From Candidatus Eisenbergiella stercorigallinarum (GTDB lineage Bacteria; Bacillota; Clostridia; Lachnospirales; Lachnospiraceae): a stretch of DNA of 8,173 nucleotides. Every line of letters starts with the position of its first letter. Position 1 is the stretch's first letter. Position numbers and translations under genes: made by a program. Below are positions 1 to 5,987 of the stretch, piece by piece. Below the pieces are notes generated by a model. That model was not told where the DNA came from. It ran no database searches and saw only the letters and a list, made by a program, of their open reading frames with translations. The DNA lies in the NCBI GenBank assembly GCA_019120525.1, contig DWUW01000321.1:1-8173 (forward strand), read 5' to 3'.

Positions 1-499
1 TAAGAGCTGCCTGCGGTTCCTCTGAAGCTCCCGCGCTTTCCGCCGGTGCGGACGCTACGTTGGAAACCTGCGCCGCTTCAGAAACTGCCGGTACGCTTCC
101 TTCCCCGGCCGGAGCCTCCTGCGGGGCGGCCGTATCCAGGACGCTCGCCACGCCCACGCCATGGTCAATGGCGGAAGCTACCTGTCTCTCTTCCACATGC
201 TCCACAACCTCGGTATCGATCGCCGCTTCCCCGACTCCCGTCGCACCGGCCTCGATATCCTCTGAGGTGACCGCCGGAGCCTCCGGCGTTTCCTGCGCTT
301 CCGGCTCGCTGGGAGACGCTTCCTCCCGAGGGGCTTCCTGCGCCTCTGAAAGGGAGCTTCCCTCTTCCAGCACCAGGCCGACACCCGCCGCTGGAAGATC
401 ATAGGATACACTGGACGCATTCGTGTGTGCCGCCGAACCAAAAATGATCACTGACGCTGTCAGCGCGCAGGTTACGGCTTTCACCCGTGTATATTTCAT
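1..499 (-). CDS. Secreted Ala/Glu/Pro-rich protein, N-terminal part (runs off left edge)
   Basis: An open frame of 166 codons starts at ATG 499-497 and reaches the left edge without a stop. GGAGG at 509-505 lies 5 nt before the start. Residues 1-28 look like a Sec signal peptide: basic start (MKYTRVK), hydrophobic core at about 8-24, and probable cleavage after TNA. A short segment follows (SVSYDLPAAGVGL), then an acidic low-complexity linker rich in Ala, Glu, Pro, Ser and Val to the window edge. No catalytic domain is visible. The layout of export signal, short conserved N-terminal stretch and long linker is common in clostridial SH3/NlpC-P60 cell-wall proteins, and the WalR-box-like leader would suit a cell-wall hydrolase. 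That function is inference only, because the C-terminal domain lies outside the window. The gene has its own strong promoter and is separated from trxB by a terminator. Confidence 0.8.
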   Translation of the reverse strand, partial: MKYTRVKAVTCALTASVIIFGSAAHTNASSVSYDLPAAGVGLVLEEGSSLSEAQEAPREEASPSEPEAQETPEAPAVTSEDIEAGATGVGEAAIDTEVVEHVEERQVASAIDHGVGVASVLDTAAPQEAPAGEGSVPAVSEAAQVSNVASAPAESAGASEEPQAAL

Positions 500-525
500 G
501 TGTTCCTCCAGTTTTTACTCCAACT

Positions 526-551
526 GTTACATTTGTTACGGAATTGTTACA
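526..551 (-). promoter_or_regulatory. WalR-box-like TGTAAC direct repeats in leader
   Basis: On the minus strand TGTAAC (551-546), CGTAAC (540-535) and TGTAAC (531-526) follow each other. The first two are separated by 5 nt, which matches the WalR/YycF consensus TGTWAH-N5-TGTWAH with one mismatch. The third copy is 3 nt further on. The repeats lie just downstream of the predicted transcription start, a position more typical of repression than activation. Assignment to WalR is inference from the consensus and from the secreted product of the gene. Confidence 0.45.
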
Positions 552-561
552 TCTGAGGACA

Positions 562-590
562 ACTATACCACCCGCCCATTCTTTTGTCAA
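562..590 (-). promoter_or_regulatory. Sigma-A promoter of the left-edge secreted protein gene
   Basis: A perfect -35 TTGACA (590-585) and -10 TATAGT (567-562) are separated by exactly 17 bp on the minus strand. Transcription would start near 554-556, giving a leader of about 55 nt that carries the TGTAAC repeats and the GGAGG ribosome binding site. Confidence 0.8.
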
Positions 591-643
591 CCTTTGCCAA
601 GGTTCCAATATTTTGTGCCCGGTTCCGGGAAATCCCCATAAAT

Positions 644-682
644 AAAGGAAAAACGGAGGTTTTATTCCCCCGTTTCCCTTTT
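644..682 (-). terminator. Rho-independent terminator downstream of trxB
   Basis: On the minus strand an arm reading AAAAGGGAAACGGGGG (682-667) pairs with CCTCCGTTTTTCCTTT (659-644), with minor mismatches, around a 7-nt loop. ATTTAT follows. On the plus strand the same hairpin is followed by TTTTG and later T-runs, so it may work both ways. The spacer between it and the trxB stop (about 683-764) is very AT-rich and holds no gene. Confidence 0.65.
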
Positions 683-764
683 GTGAACATTTTTTGAATT
701 TTTTAATAACATGTGCAATTATTATATTTTTTATTCATAAATCTGATTTTTTTGTAATATTTCA

Positions 765-1679
765 TCAATTTCTGTTCTGAAGGAAGGCCTGCGCGCTCTC
801 CACGGCGTTCGCGCCGTCCGCCACCGCAGTCACGATCTGGCGAAGCCTCTTCGTCCGGATATCCCCCGCCGCGTAAACGCCGGGCATGCTGGTAGCGCAG
901 TCCTCGCCGGCGATCAGGTATCCCTTCTCATCCGCCGCGATGTTCCCAATGAAAGCCTCCGAGTTGGGACGGATGCCCACCGCGATAAAGACGCCCTGGA
1001 CCGGGAGCTCGGAAACCTCCCCGGTTTTCTTTGAGCGCAGGGAAAGGCTCTGCACCATATCCTCCCCGCACACGCGCTCCACCACGCTGTCCCAGATCAC
1101 CTCCACATTGGGGAGAGCCAGCATGGCCTGCTGCAGGGAACGCGCCGCGCGCAGGCTGTCGCGTCTGTGGATCAGATATACCTTCTCGCAGCCTCTCGCC
1201 AGGAAAATGGCGTCCTCCACGGCCACGTCGCCGCCGCCCACGACAGCCACAGTCTTGCCCCGGAAGAAAGCCCCGTCGCAGGTGGCGCAGTAGGAAACGC
1301 CCATCCCGGCCAGCTCCTCCTCTCCCGGCACGCCAAGATGGCTGTGCACGGCTCCGGAGGCGATGATCACTGCCCGTCCCTCATAGTCCGTCCCATCGGT
1401 CAGGACCGTTTTATAATCTCCCTCGTCACGGATCCCCGTTACGTCCGCTTCCACAAATTCCGCCTGCATCTTCTCCGCATGCTCCCGGAACTTCATCCCC
1501 ATGTCGAAGCCGTTGATGCCGGGCAGCCCAAGATAGTTGTCCACCTCATAGGTGTTGAGCACCTGCCCTCCGCTCATGGGATTTTTCTCTATTACGAGCG
1601 TGGAAAAACCCGCCCGCCTTCCATATACGGCGGCGCTCAGCCCGGCCGGGCCGGAGCCGATAATGATCAGATCGTACAT
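765..1679 (-). CDS. trxB: Thioredoxin reductase (NADPH, FAD flavoprotein)
   Basis: This 304-residue protein has the full length and layout of bacterial thioredoxin reductase, which passes electrons from NADPH through FAD and a redox disulfide to thioredoxin in the cytoplasm. The FAD-binding GSGPAG is at residues 8-13, the redox-active CATC at 131-134, the NADPH-binding GGGDVAVE at 148-155, HRRDSLRA at 171-178, and the second FAD motif AGDIRTKRLRQ at 271-281. ATG 1679 is chosen because AAGGAAGG lies just upstream and the FAD fold begins at residue 3. The frame stays open to 1907, but that extension is basic low-complexity sequence and begins upstream of the promoter at 1771-1799. The NADPH motif deviates slightly from the usual GGGDSA-EE and HRRD-FRA, so a reductase for another thioredoxin-like partner is possible. 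No thioredoxin gene is adjacent. A promoter in front and a terminator behind suggest a single-gene transcript. Confidence 0.93.
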   Translation of the reverse strand: MYDLIIIGSGPAGLSAAVYGRRAGFSTLVIEKNPMSGGQVLNTYEVDNYLGLPGINGFDMGMKFREHAEKMQAEFVEADVTGIRDEGDYKTVLTDGTDYEGRAVIIASGAVHSHLGVPGEEELAGMGVSYCATCDGAFFRGKTVAVVGGGDVAVEDAIFLARGCEKVYLIHRRDSLRAARSLQQAMLALPNVEVIWDSVVERVCGEDMVQSLSLRSKKTGEVSELPVQGVFIAVGIRPNSEAFIGNIAADEKGYLIAGEDCATSMPGVYAAGDIRTKRLRQIVTAVADGANAVESAQAFLQNRN

Positions 1680-1770
1680 TTCTTTCCTTCCTTTCCGGTT
1701 ATTTCCCCGGGCTGCGCCTTTGGCCGGTTCTCTTTCCTGAACAGGCTTTCCCCGCCGCCCGGTTTCTTCC

Positions 1771-1799
1771 ATTATAATGGCTTTCCCGGAGCGTTTCAA
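1771..1799 (-). promoter_or_regulatory. Sigma-A promoter of trxB
   Basis: On the minus strand -35 TTGAAA (1799-1794) and a perfect -10 TATAAT (1776-1771) are separated by 17 bp. Transcription would start near 1764, giving a leader of about 85 nt before the ATG at 1679. The position excludes translation of the 5' extension of the trxB frame. Confidence 0.75.
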
Positions 1800-1885
1800 G
1801 GCCGCTTTTCTGAGAGGCGGAAGGCCCTTGGCGGCGCGGGAGGCTTTTACGGAGGGGCGGATACTGTCACGGATCGGCCGTAGCT

Positions 1886-2362
1886 GTGATTCGGAAAAAT
1901 CCCGCATATCTTTCTGTTGGAAAGTGTGGTAGTATAAAAATGCGCAAAGGCGGAGAATCAGATCCCAGAAATAAATCTCTCATGAAAATGTTCAATATGA
2001 TCAATATCGGAGAACGTTCCGGCAGCGGTGTCCCACTCATATTTAACACATGGGAAGATCAGGGATGGAATGAGCCGGTAATAGAAGAACGTTTTGATCC
2101 GGACAGAACGATCCTGTCGCTTGTCTTTTCTCCAAAACAGGCGAAGAAAAACAGGCGAAGAAAACAGGCGAAGAAAACAGATGATAATATTAAAAAAATA
2201 CTGCTTTATCTGGAAAAGAATGGAGAAGCAAAAACAAAAGATATTTCTGCCTGTCTTGGTCTCAGTCCATCAAGAACCCGGGCCCTTCTTTCCGAAATGG
2301 AAATGATTGAGGCGCTTGGCACAAATACAAACAGGCGCTACCGTTTGAAAGATCAGGACTGA
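1886..2362 (+). pseudogene. 3' remnant of an AlbA_2/Schlafen-type ATP-binding transcriptional regulator
   Basis: The 158-codon frame begins at GTG 1886 with no ribosome binding site. From about residue 15 it matches the C-terminal part of the large family of proteins with an AlbA_2 DNA-binding domain, an ATP-binding domain and a winged helix, often labelled RecG-like. The diagnostic stretch is GGESDPRN at residues 22-29, MFNMINIGERSGSG at about 35-48, and FNPDRT-like FDPDRT at about 69-74. A basic linker follows (about 83-98), then a winged helix at about 100-155 (KTKDISACLGLSPSRTRALL). Family members are usually about 400-500 residues, so the AlbA domain and most of the ATPase are missing and no trace of them is visible upstream. 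The DNA is clearly more AT-rich than its neighbours, consistent with horizontal acquisition. The remaining frame is intact, so a small expressed winged-helix protein cannot be fully excluded, but I see no promoter for it. Confidence 0.7.
2137..2180 (+). repeat. Short tandem repeat, about 13-14 bp unit, three copies
   Basis: Three near-identical copies of ACAGGCGAAGAAA start at 2137, 2151 and 2164, and a partial fourth (ACAG) ends at 2180. Unit lengths of 14 and 13 bp are not multiples of three, so each copy is read in a different frame. Together they encode the basic linker between the ATPase remnant and the winged helix. Replication slippage is the likely origin. Confidence 0.8.
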
Positions 2363-2418
2363 CGATCCTGCCCGTCAGGCAGTTTCGTCCGCCCGGGCCA
2401 CAGAAAAGGAGAATCGTG

Positions 2419-3144
2419 ATGGCAGAAAAAGCACTTGTCACAGGAGCATCCCGCGGGATCGGAAAAGCGATCGCAAAAAAGCTTGCGTCAGAAGGATACG
2501 ATCTGTATCTGACCTGTCTGCATTCGATGGATGCCTTAACAGAATACGCGAAAGAGCTGGAACGGAAATACGGCGTTTTCTGCCTGGCGTTCCAGGCGGA
2601 TATGGGAAACGCATCCGACGTGGAACGGCTGTTTGAAGCCGCTCCTGTCCGCCGTCTGGATGTGCTGGTCAACAATGCGGGGATTTCCCACATCGGGCTT
2701 CTGCAGGACATGACGCCGGAGGAATGGGACCGGGTGTTTTCCACGAATGTGCGAAGCTGCTTTCTCACCTGCCGGAAGGCGATCCCGCTGATGCTTCAGG
2801 CGGGACGCGGCCGCATCCTCAACATTTCCTCAGTCTGGGGCGCTGCGGGCGCTTCCGCGGAGGCCGCCTATTCCGCCTCGAAGGGAGCGGTGAACAGCCT
2901 GACAAAAGCGCTGGCAAAGGAACTTGCCCCCAGCGGGATCCCGGTCAACGCCCTTGCCTGCGGGGTGATCGATACGGATATGAACCGCTGCTTTTCCGAA
3001 GAGGAACGGCAGGCGCTCACGGAGGAGATCCCAGCCGGGCGGTTCGGGACGCCTGAAGAGGCAGCCGATCTCGCTTTCCGGATCCTGGAAGCGCCGGCCT
3101 ATATGACCGGCCAGATCATCACCCTGGACGGGGGATGGATCTGA
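2419..3144 (+). CDS. Short-chain dehydrogenase/reductase, FabG-like (possible EF-P 5-aminopentanone reductase YmfI)
   Basis: A 241-residue classical SDR that reduces a carbonyl with NAD(P)H in the cytoplasm. The cofactor motif TGASRGIG is at residues 8-15 and NNAG at 85-88. The catalytic set is N110, S138, Y151 and K155 (YSASK), and the C-terminal end TGQIITLDGGWI is typical of FabG-like proteins. ATG 2419 is preferred over the adjacent GTG 2416 because AGGAG at 2407-2411 is 7 nt away. SSVWG followed by GAS and the segment ALACGVIDTDMN recall the YmfI group, which finishes the 5-aminopentanol modification of elongation factor P. A general 3-oxoacyl-ACP reductase is the alternative. No fatty-acid synthesis genes and no efp are nearby. 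I see no good promoter between the upstream remnant and this gene. It faces the AraC gene convergently, with only 70 bp between the stops. Confidence 0.9.
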   Translation: MAEKALVTGASRGIGKAIAKKLASEGYDLYLTCLHSMDALTEYAKELERKYGVFCLAFQADMGNASDVERLFEAAPVRRLDVLVNNAGISHIGLLQDMTPEEWDRVFSTNVRSCFLTCRKAIPLMLQAGRGRILNISSVWGAAGASAEAAYSASKGAVNSLTKALAKELAPSGIPVNALACGVIDTDMNRCFSEEERQALTEEIPAGRFGTPEEAADLAFRILEAPAYMTGQIITLDGGWI

Positions 3145-3158
3145 GGCAGCGCCGGACA

Positions 3159-3212
3159 GCGGGGGCAGCCGCCGCGCCGCTGTTCTGGCAGCGCGCCGGT
3201 TCCTGCCCCCGC
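3159..3212. terminator. GC-rich inverted repeat between convergent genes
   Basis: GCGGGGGCAG (3159-3168) and CTGCCCCCGC (3203-3212) form a perfect 10-bp inverted repeat. A GC-rich 34-nt interior can also fold, using parts of GCCGCGCCGCTG and CAGCGCGCCGG. It lies exactly between the stops of the SDR and the AraC gene and could stop transcription from both sides. Neither side has a good T-run, so intrinsic termination is uncertain. The segment GGCAGCGC(G)CCGG occurs twice, at 3145 and 3187. Confidence 0.4.
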
Positions 3213-3214
3213 CG

Positions 3215-4171
3215 TTATTGCAGCGCTCCTGGTTCCAGACGCCCTGCCGCCTTTCTGTAGTCGCGCGGCGTCATGCCGAACAGCACGCGGAATTTCTTAT
3301 TAAAGTAGGAAATATTATGAAAGCCGTTTTCCAGCGCCGCTTCCATAACGGGACGGTCGGTTTCCGCAAGAAGCTGCGCCGCGTGATAGAGGCGGCAGCG
3401 GTTGATGTATTCCACACAGGTCATCCCGGTATATCTGTGAAAAAAGCTCATGAAATGGGCCCGGCTGAAATGGCAGAGGCCGGAAAGCTCATCTATGGTC
3501 AGCTCTTCCATATAATGCGTCTGGATATGGGAAAGAACCTCCTTCAGCTTTTCTGCGCGCTCCAGGCCGGCCGCGGGGCGTCCGTTCTTCACCACAAATC
3601 CGTACTGATAGGCCAGGCGGAAAAGCCGGAACAGAAGCTCCTTCCGGTACAGCTCCTCCCCTTCCCGCCTTTCTCCCCCTCTTTTCAACGTGCTGGGCGC
3701 AAGCCGGTCCGAACCGTTGGCATCCTCCACGCCGGAAAGAAGCTCCTTCAGGCAGGACAGGAGCTCCGCATGGCCGGGCCGGCCCGGATGGATCACCGGC
3801 ACAAAGGAATATTTCCCCGTCTGTATCGGGGCAATATACCGGATGGTACAGGCATCCGGGATCTGCCCGCCCAGCAGATCCAGATGAAAAACCAGGCTGT
3901 CGGAGATCATTTCCGTCCCGGCAAACGCATGGGCGGAATGAAGCACATGGGGGGAGATCAGCAGGATATCGTCTTTCTGAACAGTAAAACTTTCAAAACC
4001 GATATCATACCGGATGCTCCCCTCTTCGATCCAGGCCGCTTCCATTTCCTCGTGCCAGTGAAGCGGCAGCTCCCGGTAGGAATACGGCGCGACGCAGCGA
4101 TAACGGCGGACAGGCATCAGAATGTCGCCGTGGGCTTTTTCTCTGTACGCTCCGGGCTGTATTTTTTCCAT
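3215..4171 (-). CDS. AraC family transcriptional regulator with cupin-type sensor domain
   Basis: A 318-residue regulator. The N-terminal half is an AraC-type cupin sensor, with metal- or ligand-pocket-like HWH at residues 38-40 and the strand pattern EEGSIRYDIG...VQKDDILLISPHVLHSA at about 49-80. The C-terminal half, about 207-310, is the double helix-turn-helix domain. Helix-turn-helix 1 is around TIDELSGLCHFSRAHF (225-240), and the second ends in the family hallmark GFHNISYFNKKFR (283-295) followed by GMTPRDYR (299-306). The ligand cannot be read from the sequence, but the layout is that of regulators of sugar uptake or metabolism. ATG 4171 is chosen because the promoter at 4200-4228 excludes the longer frame and the cupin begins soon after. 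The GGAGGAG motif is 11 nt away, which is slightly long. No target operon is adjacent on the same strand, and the convergent SDR is the nearest gene downstream. Confidence 0.9.
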   Translation of the reverse strand: MEKIQPGAYREKAHGDILMPVRRYRCVAPYSYRELPLHWHEEMEAAWIEEGSIRYDIGFESFTVQKDDILLISPHVLHSAHAFAGTEMISDSLVFHLDLLGGQIPDACTIRYIAPIQTGKYSFVPVIHPGRPGHAELLSCLKELLSGVEDANGSDRLAPSTLKRGGERREGEELYRKELLFRLFRLAYQYGFVVKNGRPAAGLERAEKLKEVLSHIQTHYMEELTIDELSGLCHFSRAHFMSFFHRYTGMTCVEYINRCRLYHAAQLLAETDRPVMEAALENGFHNISYFNKKFRVLFGMTPRDYRKAAGRLEPGALQ

Positions 4172-4199
4172 ATCTGAAAATTCTCCTCCCTTTTTTCCG

Positions 4200-4228
4200 A
4201 TTATACTACACGCACCGGCCCATGTCAC
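4200..4228 (-). promoter_or_regulatory. Sigma-A promoter of the AraC family gene
   Basis: On the minus strand -35 GTGACA (4228-4223) and a perfect -10 TATAAT (4205-4200) are separated by 17 bp. The start point would be near 4193, about 22 nt before the ATG at 4171. Confidence 0.7.
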
Positions 4229-4300
4229 GCGGCGGCGTCTTCGGAGGATCTGCCAAAAGGCTCCCCGGCGCTGTTCACTGCAAGGACAGCAAGCGGCAAA

Positions 4301-4343
4301 AGGCTCCCGCCTCCGCCGGATCATCCGGCAGGAGCGGGAGCCT
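4301..4343 (-). terminator. Rho-independent terminator of the parvulin-like gene
   Basis: AGGCTCCCGC and GCCGGA in the left arm (4301-4320) pair with TCCGGC and GCGGGAGCCT in the right arm (4324-4343) around a 3-nt loop, with a partly mismatched 4-bp section inside. On the minus strand the hairpin is followed by TTTTG. It begins about 30 nt after the stop of the foldase gene. A 12-bp copy of its distal arm and T-run (CAAAAGGCTCCC on plus, 4297-4308) recurs at 4254-4265. Confidence 0.75.
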
Positions 4344-4375
4344 TCTTACTTTGGCTTTTCGTATTCTGCTTCCGG

Positions 4376-5929
4376 TTACTCCGCAGCTTCCGCGGCAGTT
4401 CCGGTTTCTGCGGTCTCCGTCTCAGCGGCCGCGGTTTCTGTCTCAGCGGTTTCTGTCTCAACGGTTTCTGTTTCGACGGCCGTGCTTTCTGCCTCAGCGC
4501 TTTCCGTCTCAGCGGCCGTGCTTTCTGCCTCGGCGCTTTCCGTCTCAGCGGCCGCGCTTTCCGTCTCAGCCGCATCCGTTCCGGCCTCCGTTTCCGTCAC
4601 GGTCTCCTCCGGAACGGTCAGGTAATGAAGCTCTCCGGCCACATCCGTTACGGTGCAGGCGGCGGAAATCTCCGTCACATGTTCGTTTACGATCTCGCTG
4701 GAAAGAAGATATCCGATGGATTCGTTGGTGGCTTCCTCGTCATTCTGCCTGGAAAGGAACTGCACCACATAGTATCTGTTCAGGCTCTCCGACTCCAGGA
4801 CGGCGATCTCCCCTTCCTGGCGCGCCTCGTCAAACAGCCAGTCAGCGATGGCCGTGGGCGCTCCGTAATAAGATCCCTCTTCGGTCAGGCTGCCCTCTTC
4901 CTCTCCGCCATAGGTATCCTGCTGGGCTTCATTCGCGTATTCCACGCAGAGATCCTCAAAGTCCTCTCCCGCATCCAGACGGGCGGCCATCTCATCTGCC
5001 CGGACCTTCAGCTCGTCCATGGCGGCGGCGATCTCTTCCTCCGTCATGCCGGCCTCTTCCTCTGCGGCTTCCGTTTCCTCAGAAGCGGATCCCTCTGCGG
5101 CGGTCTCTTCGGTAGCAGCCGTCTCTTTTGCGGCGGAAGTCTCCTCTGCCGCGGTTTCCTCGGAAGCGTCCTCATCTTCCACTTCAAAATAGAAGCTCCG
5201 GTAGGTTACCGTGTCATAGATGTCCTTATTTTCTTCATAATAGGAAGCGATCTCCTCCGCCGGGGGCTGGTTCTCCTCCACCAGATGGTTGTAATAGGCG
5301 TTGGCCAGCATGTTTTCCTCAATGATGGGCTCCACTCTGGACTTCGTCGCGTACTCGCCGTACAGCATGGTATAATAATCGTTCTCTGTAACGGCAGCGG
5401 ATTCCGCCTGGGCGGCCATCTCCGACTCATAAGCGGCAAGATCTTCCGAACTGTTATATTCGAAGCCGCTCTCCTTCGCCTCGTCCACCATTGCCTTGAC
5501 CTGCTGCAGCTGCGTTACGGCGGCCTGGTCGAAATAGTCCTTCCAGGTCATGTTCTCATTGCCGGGATAGGTCTGCCCATCCAGCGGCATGGTGGTATCC
5601 AGTCCCATAATGGACGCATAGGAGCCGTACATGCCGAGATAATTGTTGTAGGAATTGCTGAAATAATAGTTGTATTCCAGCCTGGTCACGTCATGCCCCC
5701 CGACCTTAAAATAAGTCTGGTTCAGCACCTGGTATCTGCTGTAAAACGATGTGGCGAGAGAAAAAATGATCGCCACAGCGATCGCTGCCAGGATCACAAT
5801 GCTGATGATCCGGAAGCGCAGCCAGGATCTGCGTTCCTTTTCCTCTTCTTTTTTTCTTTTTTCCACGCGGCGGTCGTAGCGGGTTACGACCTTGTCGCTC
5901 TGTTCCTCTGTCTGCTTTTCCTTAGACAT
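4376..5929 (-). CDS. Membrane-anchored parvulin-like (PpiC/PrsA-type) foldase with acidic repeats
   Basis: A 517-residue extracytoplasmic protein. Residues 1-36 are a charged cytoplasmic tail, 37-60 a single membrane anchor (IISIVILAAIAVAIIF), and the rest faces outside. Residues about 75-230 are helical and SurA/PrsA N-terminal-like. Residues about 241-395 resemble a parvulin rotamase domain, with YRSFYFEVED at its start, LDAGEDFEDLC at 318-328 and RYYVVQFLSR at 385-394. The domain is interrupted at about 253-293 by a Glu/Ala/Thr-rich insert. Residues 441-517 are a Glu/Thr/Ser/Ala repeat tail. The usual parvulin histidines (HILV and YHIIKV positions) are not seen, so isomerase activity is doubtful and a chaperone role is more likely. 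ATG 5929 has AAGGAGG 8 nt upstream. A longer frame from 5956 would begin before the transcription start. Its own promoter and terminator suggest a single-gene unit. Confidence 0.85.
   Translation of the reverse strand: MSKEKQTEEQSDKVVTRYDRRVEKRKKEEEKERRSWLRFRIISIVILAAIAVAIIFSLATSFYSRYQVLNQTYFKVGGHDVTRLEYNYYFSNSYNNYLGMYGSYASIMGLDTTMPLDGQTYPGNENMTWKDYFDQAAVTQLQQVKAMVDEAKESGFEYNSSEDLAAYESEMAAQAESAAVTENDYYTMLYGEYATKSRVEPIIEENMLANAYYNHLVEENQPPAEEIASYYEENKDIYDTVTYRSFYFEVEDEDASEETAAEETSAAKETAATEETAAEGSASEETEAAEEEAGMTEEEIAAAMDELKVRADEMAARLDAGEDFEDLCVEYANEAQQDTYGGEEEGSLTEEGSYYGAPTAIADWLFDEARQEGEIAVLESESLNRYYVVQFLSRQNDEEATNESIGYLLSSEIVNEHVTEISAACTVTDVAGELHYLTVPEETVTETEAGTDAAETESAAAETESAEAESTAAETESAEAESTAVETETVETETAETETAAAETETAETGTAAEAAE
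4478..4549 (-). repeat. 36-bp tandem repeat, two copies, in the tail of the foldase gene
   Basis: The units at 4478-4513 and 4514-4549 are nearly identical and share GGCCGTGCTTTCTGCCTC followed by GCGCTTTCCGTCTCAGC. A degenerate third copy begins at about 4550. Each unit encodes 12 residues (AETESAEAESTA pattern), so copy-number change keeps the frame. Confidence 0.85.
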
Positions 5930-5958
5930 GTAAGTTTCCTCCTTGCATTTCTCCAAAC

Positions 5959-5987
5959 AGTATATTACACTTTCCGGAATGCTTCAA
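5959..5987 (-). promoter_or_regulatory. Sigma-A promoter of the foldase gene with overlapping inverted repeat
   Basis: On the minus strand -35 TTGAAG (5987-5982) and -10 TATACT (5964-5959) are separated by 17 bp. Transcription would start near 5952, about 22 nt before the ATG. A perfect 7-bp inverted repeat, TTTCCGG (5971-5977) and CCGGAAA (5988-5994), brackets the -35 and could be an operator. Confidence 0.65.

Noticed and set aside
1167..1883. Open frame on the plus strand opposite trxB
   Set aside because: Shadow of trxB, whose motifs are unambiguous. It also runs through the trxB promoter.
1680..1907. N-terminal extension of thioredoxin reductase by 76 residues
   Set aside because: Basic low-complexity sequence without family similarity. 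It begins upstream of the trxB promoter, and a ribosome binding site lies directly before ATG 1679.
1886..2362. RecG helicase
   Set aside because: There are no helicase motifs. The match is to AlbA_2/ATP-binding regulators, which are often mislabelled as RecG-like.
3218..4177. Open frame on the plus strand opposite the AraC gene
   Set aside because: Shadow of the AraC gene. The minus strand encodes clear cupin and helix-turn-helix domains.
4172..4324. N-terminal extension of the AraC regulator by 51 residues
   Set aside because: It would span the promoter and the terminator hairpin of the upstream gene.
4400..4580. CRISPR-like or regulatory repeat array
   Set aside because: The repeats are in frame with the foldase gene and encode a 12-residue low-complexity unit. 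There are no unique spacers.
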